Shown piece by piece: positions 46,189 through 57,400 of a stretch of 64,000 nucleotides of DNA. The stretch spans positions 1,240,001 to 1,304,000 of the forward strand of contig JAGUCH010000005.1 of the NCBI GenBank assembly GCA_019096065.1, written 5' to 3'. Numbering within the stretch: position 1 is the stretch's first letter; each line of letters opens with the position of its first letter. Source of the DNA: Paracyclopina nana. Its lineage: Eukaryota; Arthropoda; Copepoda; Cyclopoida; Cyclopettidae. The notes under the pieces are model-generated. The model worked only from the letters and a program-made list of their open reading frames with translations. It made no database searches and was not told where the DNA came from. A program made the translations under genes and the position numbers.

Positions 46189-47646
46189 CATCAAAACATA
46201 TTTTTTTTTTTAAAGTTAATAAAGCTGGGAATTATTGAATAAAGAGGGATGATAACGATAAGCAAAAATTGCCAAATTTGCCCAGGAAAACGCTTATCGG
46301 CTTCAAGCTGAACTTGACCAAAGCTTCACCATAGGTTTTCAACAGCAGATTCATTTAAGCCATTTTTTCCCATTGCTTGATCTATACATGAACATGGCAT
46401 ACATCTGTCTAAGCTATAGCTTTGCTACAAAAGATCCAAGAGAGCGGAAAAATCTTATTTTGGCGTCCATTTACTGCTGCTTTTCGGCTACTTTCATTTC
46501 TTACTTCATTAATGTGACTTTTTTGCGTCCTCGCGTGAAATGTACTTCCAGATTAATTATGATATCAATCTTGACATTAATTGTCTAAGCTACTCAAGGC
46601 AAAAAAAGAATTTTCCACATTTCTCCCTCTGGAAATGAGTTTATTGAAAGCAATCGACATCCATTTTGTTTGACATTAAGTGCGGATAGAATAGGCAATT
46701 TCGGCTCCTCAATATTTATGGCAGACCCTATTTTTTGTTTGGTAAAAACCCTTCTTGTTTCGCGTGTCTTTGCATGGAAAGTGCAAAAAGTGCGCTGGCA
46801 CATTTTAGCAAAATGTCAAGGTCGCAGCGTTTTTTGTTCAAGTACAAAGATGCTTTAAGCTGAGCTGTTGTCGAAAATCGAGGCATATAAAATGAATGAG
46901 CCAGATTGCTTCACACAATAAAAAAACCTCGATTTATCTATTTTTAAAGCTCAGAGGTTTGGTGATCATTTGTAAATCCTGTGGTTTTTATGCGAACCTG
47001 AGGGAGGAGAAATCTCTTTTTTTATTGCTCACTTTAAGACTTTCAACATCACATATAAGTTTATAGTACATACAGTAGCCAAGCTGTTGGTTGTTTCGCG
47101 CACTACAACTTTTTTGAGTAGAAAACTTTTGGCAATTACAGTTATCTCCAGAGCAATTTGCCTTTGAACTCATCACTGCGAGCTGCTACAATAGCTTCTT
47201 CAGCTTGGAGAAGGAGAAAAGTAGTCTTGTCACGAAAATGCCACCACGTGGAACTTATTTGCCTCACGTGTGTCATAAAGAAGGGTTTTTATGCACTCCC
47301 GTTACCTTTGCACCTTTACAGATGAGAAAATCCTAGTAAATGTCAACCTTCAATGTTTTGAGGGAGTCGCGCGAAAATATCGGAGGAAAAGGGCCAATAA
47401 TCTCATCCATCAAGCCTTGGCCATTAACCCTGTTTTACTCTGAAAATACAGAAGAACATGTTGCCTTCTTCACTGGGAAATGGCTAGACATTTTGACCAA
47501 AAGGCCCATTAAGTGAACATTTAAAATTGTCTCTTTTATGGCTTGTGTGGTCTAGCAGTTTTTCCCTTGAAAATCTCCCCTGAATTTATAGTACAACTTT
47601 TGTACAGTATTTTAATACTTTATATTTTTTGACAATTATTATGAAG
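46189..47646. other. Intergenic, nothing recognised
   Basis: AT-rich, with short frames lacking family features. Confidence 0.5.
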
Positions 47647-47735
47647 CCTCCGATAGCTCAGTTGGTAGAGCGGTGGACTGTAGTTGATCTGAAGTAGAAA
47701 TCCATAGGTCGCTGGTTCGAATCCGGCTCGGAGGA
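47647..47735 (+). tRNA. tRNA-Tyr (GTA) with 16-nt intron
   Basis: Acceptor arms CCTCCGA (47647-47653) and TCGGAGG (47728-47734) pair fully, followed by discriminator A. A box TAGCTCAGTTGGTAGAG and B box GGTTCGAATCC are canonical. The anticodon GTA lies at 47680-47682. The anticodon stem GTGGA/TCCAT closes only when a 16-nt intron (47684-47699) is removed after position 37, the standard place for eukaryotic tRNA-Tyr introns. A run of T follows as Pol III terminator. Confidence 0.97.
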
Positions 47736-48825
47736 TTTTTTTATTTTCTGCTCTGATTGCATGGCAAAACAACCATGTATAGTGTGGTTGTGGAAGTGTT
47801 AACCTTTTCTCTACACTAAAACTGCGTTCATTATCTTTACCACATATTCATTGTTGCAAAGGCTGCACACTGCAAAAAATATTTTGCAATTTTTCCTCCA
47901 TCATTAAAGCAAAACTTTATGTGCTCAAAAGTGCGTTTCATTAGCTTAATTGGCAACATTTTGAAGTTGCAAAATTTTTCAGTAACATTTCTCTCTTCTT
48001 TTTTTAGCTGGGAACGAAAGAAGAGCTGACAATCCTTAATTTCTCAAGTCATCGAGTCGTGAAATTAAAGGTACCAAGAGTTGAAGCAGCAAGAAAAAAG
48101 AAGTACTTCTTCCACTACTTTTGCCAATGAAAAAAAGTCACCATTGAAATTGGCTAAGAAGGCTACTGAGACTTTAGGAAAATATTGAAAAATCAGCTCA
48201 CGGAAGAATTTGACAGCCAATTCTGGCAATTTGGCTCCATATCCTGGCGTCAGGAAGTATGCTGACGTGAAACAATGGGTAAAAGGGCACCTTAGAGGAA
48301 AATTACTTTTACTACACCTCAACATGCATCCTGGCCATAAAATCAAGGAATGCAGGAAGAATTTATCCACGAATGCCAATAGCTAAAATATGTTCCTTTC
48401 TCACAGTGCACTGAACGATGATTCACTGAAAGTAGAGTTATTTGCACGATTCCCTCTATGTGTACTTTTCATTTGGCGTTCATATATCACTATTCACCAA
48501 TAAAAATCCTTACAGGTCTAATTTTTTATGGATTATTTTTGGAGACTGTAAAAAGGCAATTCAATTTTTGACCTGCATTTTTGAAAGAAAGTAAAAAAGG
48601 TAGATAATATAAAATATTAGGTTAGATGAACGCCACATTTGGCGGTAGGTGGAAAGTCTCAGAGGCTGAGCCAGCCTATTGTTCCAATTGACAGTTGGCT
48701 GTCAAGTTCCCAAAAGTAGAGAGAGAGAGCTGAAAATCCATTTCCAAAGTAAACCAACTCTTTATCGAAGAAGAGAGGGCCACAATAGGAGTTGACATGC
48801 AAACTCTCGACTTCATCTAATGTGA
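47736..48825. other. Intergenic, nothing recognised
   Basis: No supported gene. The 104-aa minus-strand frame at 48065-48379 has no family resemblance. Confidence 0.5.
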
Positions 48826-49252
48826 ACACCTATATGCGCGGTATATATAACGTTACTGGGACATAGAATTGCACACCCGGGCTATTGGGACCCGAATGAA
48901 CACGATCAATTTTAAGGCCCTTAGGCCTAGAAATTTCAACTTTTTAAATTTTTTTCATAAAATATAGGCCTTCAGGCCCCTCTGGGCCAAATTTCATAAA
49001 AATCCAAGGCCTTCATTTTTTTCATGTTTTATTGGGACATGAGCATGTGCAAATTGCTATTGGGACATCAATCCACATGCACTGTTGGGACAAAAATGTG
49101 CAAATTGCTATTGGGACATATATGAACATGCACTATTGGGACCAAAATGTGCAAATTGCTAGTGGGACATCAATCCACATGCACTATTGAGACCAACATT
49201 ATAAAATGCTATTGGGACTGAAATGAACATGCACTATTGTGACAAAAATTAA
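48826..49252. repeat. Left sub-terminal region with recurrent TATTGGGACA motifs (copy 2)
   Basis: As in copy 1, minus one ATATATGAACATGCAC unit. Confidence 0.75.
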
Positions 49253-49523
49253 CACTTTGGGCCAGTGGCCAGTAGACTTTGGGCCAGTAGACTTTGGGCC
49301 AGTAGACTTTGGGCCAGTAGACTTTGGGCCAGTAGACTTTGGGCCAGTAGACTTTGGGCCAGTAGACTTTGGGCCAGTAGACTTTGGGCCAGTAGACTTT
49401 GGGCCAGTAGACTTTGGGCCAGTAGACTTTGGGCCAGTAGACTTTGGGCCAGTAGACTTTGGGCCAGTAGACTTTGGGCCAGTAGACTTTGGGCCAGTAG
49501 ACTTTGGGCCAGTAGACTTTGGG
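49253..49523. repeat. 15-bp minisatellite GGGCCAGTAGACTTT (copy 2)
   Basis: About 17 units in perfect phase, without the irregularity seen in copy 1. Frames up to 185 aa on the minus strand are by-products of the repeat. Confidence 0.95.
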
Positions 49524-49559
49524 CAAACAAGCTTAAAGGAGCTGAATATCACTGAACTG

Positions 49560-49716
49560 TGCATTTTTGTCCCAATAGAAAGAGTGCTTTTCTCCCAATA
49601 GAAAGAGTGCTTTTGTCCCAATAAAAAGTGTGCTTTTGTCCCAATAAAAAGTGTGCTTTTGTCCCAATAAAAAGTGTGCTTTTGTCCCAATAAAAAGTGT
49701 GCTTTTGTCCCAATAA
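49560..49716. repeat. 23-bp minisatellite (copy 2)
   Basis: Same unit and nearly the same number of copies as at 6178-6336. Confidence 0.9.
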
Positions 49717-49802
49717 GAAAAGCTATAGAAATTAAGGAGGAGCCATAAATAGCCAATCATTTAATTACCTCAACTAATCCCCACAATACTATGGGGTAAA
49801 AC

Positions 49803-50930
49803 GATTTACTTTGCCTCACACTAGAAGTCAAGCTGCCTCAAATTTCCAGCCACAACTGACATTTTGACTCAAATTTGACCCTATCAAGAATTCCGAGTTT
49901 CCTTATATAGCAGTTTATAAGTAGAATTACGTGATGCGCAAGTTTTCGCTCTTGCAAACCAATCATGAGTCAAAAGTTTGACTTTGCCTCTTATTTTGGG
50001 TCCAATTGCCTCAAATTATCAGTCACTACTGACATTTTGACTCAAAATTGGCCTTATCAGGAATTTCGCGTTTTCTTAGCAGTACATTAGTAGAATTACG
50101 CGATGCGCCAGTTTTCGCTCTTGCAAACCAATCATGAGTCAAAAGTATGACTTTGCCTCACATTTAGAATCCTATTGCCTCAAATTATCAGCCACAACTG
50201 ACATTTTGACTCAAAATTGACCTTATCAGGAAATTCGCGTTTTCTTAGCAGCACATTAGTAGAATTACGCGATGTGCAAGTTTTGGCTCTAGCAAAATCA
50301 GAATGTGTCAAAAGTATGACTTTGCCTCACATTTTGGGTCCAATTGCCTCAAATTATCAGCCACTACTGACATTTTGACTCAAAATTTACCTTATCAGAT
50401 ATTTCGCGTTTTCTTCGCAGTACATTAGTAGAATTACGCGATGCGCAAGATTTGGCTCTAACAAAATCAGAATGTGTCAAAAGTATGACTTTGCCTCACA
50501 TTTAGAATCCTATTGCCTCAAATTATCAGCCACAACTGACATTTTGACTCAAAATTGACCTTATCAGGAAATTCGCGTTTTCTTAGCAGCACATTAGTAG
50601 AATTACGCGATGGGAAAGATTTGCCTCTAGCATAAATCAGAATGTGACAATAGTGTGTCTTTGCCTCAAATTAGGGGTCCAATTGCCTCAAATTATCAGT
50701 CATTACTGCCATTTTGACTCAAAATTGACCTTATCAGGAATTTCGCGCTTTCTTAGCAGTACATTAGTAGAATTCCGCGATGCGCAAGTTTTGGCTCTTG
50801 CAAACCAAACATGAGTCAAAAGTTAGAATCCTATTGCCTCAAACTATCAGCCACAACCAAGAGTTTGACTCAAGACCTTTCGTGTTTTCTTATGTGTTAC
50901 GTGATGCGCAAGCTTTTGCTCTAGTTTTTT
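49803..50930. repeat. About 169-bp satellite array, some six to seven units (copy 2)
   Basis: Same family as 6420-9226 but less than half as long, and with more divergence between units. Confidence 0.92.
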
Positions 50931-53900
50931 GAAGTTTGAGTTGGTTGCTTGGCCAAGTAGGAAATTGCACACTCTTTGTTGGGACATTCCTTCAAAGAGC
51001 CTTTTTGCCTCAAGTAGACTTGACATAATGTTCAAAGATGGTCCAAAATGGTCCCTGAGTCATAAAATGAGCCATAGATGGTCAAAGTCTTCAATTTGTG
51101 TCATTTAGGCAAACTTGACTCATGTCCCAGAATCATTTCTGAAGTTTGAGTTTCTAGCTTGGTCAAGTAGAAAAATGCACACTCTTTGTTGAGACATTCT
51201 TTCAAAGAGCCTTTTTGCCTCAAGTAGACTTGACATAATGTTCAAAGATGGTCCAAAATGGTCCCAGAGTCATAAAATGAGTCATAGATGGTCAAAGTCT
51301 TAAATTTGAGTCATTTAGGCAAAATTGACTCATGTCCCAGAATCATTTCTGAACTTTGAGTTTTTAGCTTGGCCAAGTAGAAAAATGCACACTCTTTGTT
51401 AGGACATTCTTTCAAAGAGCCTTTTTGCCTCAAGTAGACTTGACATAATGTTAAAAGATGGTCCAAAATGGTCCCTGAGTCATAAAATGTGTCATAGAAT
51501 GTCAAAGTCTTCAATTTGAGTCATTTAGGCAAAATTGACTCAAGTACCAGAAACATTCCTAGCTTGGCCAAGTAGAAAAATGCACACTCTTTGTTAGGAC
51601 ATTCTTTCAAAGAGCCTTTTTGCCTCAAGTAGACTTGACATAATGTTAAAAGATGGTCCAAAATGGTCCCTGAGTCATAAAATGTGTCATAGAATGTCAA
51701 AGTCTTCAATTTGAGTCATTTAGGCAAAATTGACTCAAGTACCAGAAACATTCCTAGCTTGGCCAAGTAGAAAAATGCACACTCTTTGTTGGGACATTCC
51801 TTCAAAGAGCCTTTTTGCCTCAAGTGTACTTGACATAATGTTAAAAGATGGTCCAAAATGGTCCCTGAGTCATAAAATGAGTCATAGATGGTCAAAGTCT
51901 TCAATTTGAATCATATAGGTAAACTTGACTCAAGTACCAGAGACATTTCTGAAGTTTGAGTTGCTAGCTTGGTCAAGTAGAAAAATGCACACCCTTTATT
52001 GGGACATTCCTTCAAAGAGCCTTTTTGCCTCAAGTGGACTTGACATAATGTTAAAAGATGGTCCAAAATGGTCCCAGAGTCATAAAATCAGTCATAGATG
52101 GTCAAAGTCTTCAATTTGAGCTATAGGCAAACTTGACTCAAGTACCAGAATCATTTCTGAAGTTTGAGTTTCTAGCCTGGTCAAGTAGAAAAATGCACAC
52201 TCTTTGTTGAGACATTCTTTCAAAGAGCCTTTTTGCCTCAAGTAGCCTTAACATAATGTTCAAAGATGGTCCAAAATGGTCCCAGAGTCATAAAATGAGT
52301 CATAGATGGTCAAAGTCTTAAATTTGAGTCATTTAGGCAAAATTGACTCATGTCCCAGAATCATTTCTGAACTTTGAGTTTTTAGCTTGGCCAAGTAGAA
52401 AAATGCACACTCTTTGTTAGGACATTCTTTCAAAGAGCCTTTTTGCCTCAAGTAGACTTGACATAATGTTAAAAGATGGTCCAAAATGGTCCCTGAGTCA
52501 TAAAATGTGTCATAGAATGTCAAAGTCTTCAATTTGAGTCATTTAGGCAAAATTGACTCAAGTACCAGAAACATTCCTAGCTTGGCCAAGTAGAAAAATG
52601 CACACTCTTTGTTAGGACATTCTTTCAAAGAGCCTTTTTGCCTCAAGTAGACTTGACATAATGTTAAAAGATGGTCCAAAATGGTCCCTGAGTCATAAAA
52701 TGTGTCATAGAATGTCAAAGTCTTCAATTTGAGTCATTTAGGCAAAATTGACTCAAGTACCAGAAACATTCCTAGCTTGGCCAAGTAGAAAAATGCACAC
52801 TCTTTGTTGGGACATTCCTTCAAAGAGCCTTTTTGCCTCAAGTAGACTTGACATAATGTTCAAAGATGGTCCAAAATGGTCCCTGAGTCATAAAATGAGC
52901 CATAGATGGTCAAAGTCTTCAATTTGAGTCATTTAGGTAAACTTGACTCATGTCACAGAAGCATTCCTGAACTTTGAGTTTCTAGCTTGGTCAAGTAGAA
53001 AAATGCACACTCTTTGTTGGGACATTCCTTCAAAGATCCTTTTTGCCTCAAGTAGACTTAACATAATGTTCAAAGATGCTCCAAAATGGTCCCTGAGTCA
53101 TAAAATGAGCCATAGATGGTCAAAGTCTTCAATTTGTGTCATTTGGGCAAACTTGACTCATGTCCCAGAATCATTTCTGAAGTTTGAGTTTCTAGCTTGG
53201 TCAAGTAGAAAAATGCACACTCTTTGTTGGGACATTCTTTCAAAGAGCCTTTTTGCCTCAAGTAGCCTTAACATAATGTTCAAAGATGGTCCAAAATGGT
53301 CCCAGAGTCATAAAATGAGTCATAGATGGTCAAAGTCTTAAATTTGAGTCATTTAGGCAAAATTGACTCATGTCCCAGAATCATTTCTGAACTTTGAGTT
53401 TTTAGCTTGGCCAAGTAGAAAAATGCACACTCTTTGTTAGGACATTCTTTCAAAGAGCCTTTTTGCCTCAAGTAGACTTGACATAATGTTAAAAGATGGT
53501 CCAAAATGGTCCCTGAGTCATAAAATGTGTCATAGAATGTCAAAGTCTTCAATTTGAGTCATTTAGGCAAAATTGACTCAAGTACCAGAAACATTCCTAG
53601 CTTGGCCAAGTAGAAAAATGCACACTCTTTGTTAGGACATTCTTTCAAAGAGCCTTTTTGCCTCAAGTAGACTTGACATAATGTTAAAAGATGGTCCAAA
53701 ATGGTCCCTGAGTCATAAAATGTGTCATAGAATGTCAAAGTCTTCAATTTGAGTCATTTAGGCAAAATTGACTCAAGTACCAGAAACATTCCTAGCTTGG
53801 CCAAGTAGAAAAATGCACACTCTTTGTTGGGACATTCCTTCAAAAAGCCTATTTGCCTCAAGTGGACTTGACATTATGTTCAAAGATAATCCAAAATGGC

Positions 53901-53990
53901 CCCTGAGTCAAAAAATTAGTCACAAAAAGTTACTGAGCATAATTTGTGTCATTTCTGCTATGTCAGCTGTTTGGCTTGAGTATAATAATG
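50931..53990. repeat. About 210-bp satellite array with 1.02-kb higher-order repeat (copy 2)
   Basis: Units of 195 and 210 bp. A block with the variants ATTGACTCATGTCCCAG, GAACTTTGAGTTTTTAGC and TTTGTTAGGACATTC starts at 51311, 52329 and 53349, spacing 1018 and 1020 bp. That shows amplification of a multi-unit block. Confidence 0.93.
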
Positions 53991-54442
53991 CACACTCCTT
54001 GTTGGGACATTTTAAAAATTCCAGTTATTCTAAAGCTTCAAGACTTTTTAATTAATAAACCTATGTTTTAGTGAGCTTATTTGTCCCTTTTTATCCTTAA
54101 TACTTAATTTGACTTAATTTCATGAGTCTACATTAAGTCCTAATAATTCATGTTTATTTTCAAAAATGCACATGCTTTATTGGGACAAATGCACACGTTT
54201 TAGTGGGAAAGGTTGCGTGATAATCAAAAATTAAAAATAGGGCATGTGCATTTTTTGCAATTTTCATGACACTATTGGGACATTTTAGTTTTAGGTTTAA
54301 ATTAATCAGGGGGGTCCAAATAGCCAGAAAAACACGTTTTTAGAAAATGTCCCAATAGCCCGTCCCAATAGCCCAAGATCGCATTTTTTATGTAGCGCTA
54401 TTAGGACGCCATGTCCCAGTAACCGTCATATGAGGAACACCA
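53991..54442. repeat. Right terminal single-copy region of element copy 2
   Basis: Nearly base-for-base the same as 11161-11622, ending in the right terminal inverted repeat. Confidence 0.8.
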
Positions 54443-57400
54443 CTTGCATGTGACATGACATGAACATCATCATTTTGTCTCTCTCCTTGGCTTATCAGAT
54501 CGACTCCAACATGCTGATCTTCATCTCTAGCATTTTGATGCATGATGGAATCAATCAAAAATCCAATATATTGACTTTTGCACTGAAGTCAAGCAAGAAA
54601 AACCTCTCAAGGGGAATTTCGAGAAGAGTCCACTTTTCAGATATGTTGGAATCCATTCATTTTGTTCGTGAGTCAGCTGATGATGCATCCAAGCCAAGCT
54701 AAGAGAGGCAGAAGTTTACATTTACCCACATTTCTTTACATTCTCACTACCTTTTTCTAACTAGGGACTAAGCATTGCGACGAATCGAGCATATATTTCT
54801 AAGGCTTAAAATTAGACTTGGATCCCGATCAGTTATACAGTGATTTAACCCGATAATTGTGTTTTCTTCTTCCACATAGTATAACTTTTAATATTCGTTG
54901 CAGTAATTAGGTGAAAGCCTCTAGTATATGTGGAAAGGAGCTTGGCATGGTTTTCTTGAGCGCATAGATAATTTCGTTGCGTGAGCATCATTTGTACTAC
55001 TCAAATCATTAGGAATCTGTTCCTGAGAGCTGCAACAGCACTGATTAATGACCCTTTCGTACCAAATACGAAAATCACTAATAGTAGCACTACACAGCCC
55101 TAATTTCCCATTTAGCCAACGCAGCTGAAAATTGTTTCAGTTTTCATGCTGAGTAAAATCAATTTCAGCCGATTTGATATAAACCAGCCTTGCTACATAA
55201 TTAAGCTCTAAATAGGCCACTTCTGTGGGACATGATCTTTTTTGAGTCAACTTTGACCTCCATTTTGGCTGGAATGGAGCCAGGAGGTTTTATCAAGATT
55301 TACCCTTCTGGCAGGACATTTTTGACACACAAAAAATCCGGCCTGGCTGGAAAGCAGGTTTTCTTGGTTGGTCTCCAATAAGCCGATACTTTTTAATAGC
55401 TTTTTGACATCACTGCACCATCCTTTTGCTTATGCCTAGCTATGCTCCTATTACAGCCACGAAAAAGTATGCAATGTGCTGCATAAATAATTTACAATGG
55501 CAAAAAATGTACTCATTTTTCCTGCAGGAATTAAAAAGCTGGAGATAGCTTTCACGTGAGATTGGCAATCAGGCTTTTTCCTATTGAACATCGGGCAAAA
55601 AGTGATGGCTCTTCTCCGCTTTCTGTCACTTGTGATATCAGTTGTCAGGTTCGTGTAATAACATTGTGCTGCTGCTGCTGCTGCTGGCAGCCGGATCTTT
55701 GTTTGCTTATACGGTCGCACTTCAAAGGAGGAAGCTTGGCTACCTATCTATCTTACTTACTTACAATGCAGTCAGGTTTGATATTCTGCTTGAGCTTTTT
55801 GGCTCCACCAAATATGGCTGATTTCCTGGCAAGAGAGAGCAGCAGGAGGAAATTTCAATTTCTCCCTCCGCCAGGAAATTTTCAGGCCTACATAAGCCTA
55901 CAGCAGATTTTTACACAGGAAAATCCCCATCACAAGGAAACAATTGTATTTCATAAAAAATCATAGTGCATTTTTTATTGATAGCCGTTTCTAGAATGCT
56001 TTGCATAAACGTACTATAAGGCAAGAGATTTTGGCAAGCTTTGAATGCCGACGTTTTTTTTGCCATGCATTTCAGCTTCCTTTGCAAATAAAATAAAAGT
56101 GAGCCACACTGGATCCAAAATGCAATTTTTGAAATGGCCATATTTGCTGTGAATTCCTCTCCAGCCACAATCTATGAAAAAAGGCAGAAGAAATAAGCCA
56201 TTTTCTTTGCTTTCCCTTTTGTGCATTCTGTGTCCAGATAGACTGGTAGCAATGGATCATATTTAGGTTGATCGATCATCGTACTGAAGATACTACCACG
56301 ATACACAGTTGTACGTAGCTTGCTACTTCTGCTCAAGTGTATCATCATTCCAGGCTTGCTTTGATGCCTGGCTGCATGCAGTTGAGTCCACAGTGGGCAA
56401 GGCAGTAAAGAGTTGGCACCTGAATTGAGGATATAGTACTACCATACCCAAATCAGCTGTTGTGGTGCATACAAATTTGACATTTGGTGTCACCATTGTG
56501 CTTCTTGACATACTTTTCCGCCAATACACGAAAAAAGCAGAATCTTCAGCTTACTTTCATGCAGTTCAACAAATCTTAGTTTATCAGCTGTTGTGCTGAG
56601 TTTTAGCAGGTTTGGGGGTATTTTCTGAGGAGCAGCATGCAGAAGGATCAGAGTACAAAAAGTCTGGCAAAAAGGTCTTGATTTTTGATTGGATCTCGTT
56701 TTGGCTCAGATTTCCCGACGCAAAACTTTCTGCTATATATATAGCAGAAGTCTATGGCAGCCTTTAGCAATCTTCTACTTTGATACTGATTGACTTTGGC
56801 CACCACACTCCTCCACAGCTGCTGAGCACCATTTTTTCACCAAATTGTACGAGAAGCTGGAGAGGATCTTCCAAAAAGAGGAGATTTTGAGCTATGGGGG
56901 ACAAATTGATGAGGTTGGGCTTTTTAAAAGTGGTTTTCTGCTTGGAAGGACAAAAATCCAGTAGATGTTGATGATCATCCCAAAAATGCTAAATTCAATT
57001 TCCAACGCTCCATTTGTGAAGTGATCGATACTAACTCTGTCAGGCTTCTGACAATCTGCTTAGCGAGCATGAATTTCCCAATTTGGAAGCTACGCTTATA
57101 TCTGGTACAACTTGAGAAGAGGCTTTCTAAAATGCTACTAGCACTGCTGCTAAGTGACACACGAAACATCATGTGCGCTAGAAGTAGTACTCGGAAGAAG
57201 ACTAAGAAAAGTAATTTCCATGACATGAAATATTATGCGAGCTGACGAGGCTCACAGTCCTGCTAGCTACAACAACCCATGACAAATTGTTTAGCCACTA
57301 AAGTCACCACAATGGGAATCAGGGGAGCCTGAATAAAACTTGAGCATGATTTCCTTCAGGAGGAAGCATTTTTTCACAACCTTTTTTGCTGTTATATCGC

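Larger units (their letters stand above)
48826..54442. mobile_element. Large non-autonomous repeat-filled DNA-transposon-like element, copy 2
   Basis: 5.62 kb, same orientation and same order of modules as copy 1. The terminal regions differ by only a few bases, implying recent mobility or exchange. AACACC flanks it on both sides, but the same bases (or CACACC/AACACC) flank copy 1. The 169-bp array is shorter than in copy 1 and the 210-bp array longer. Confidence 0.82.
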
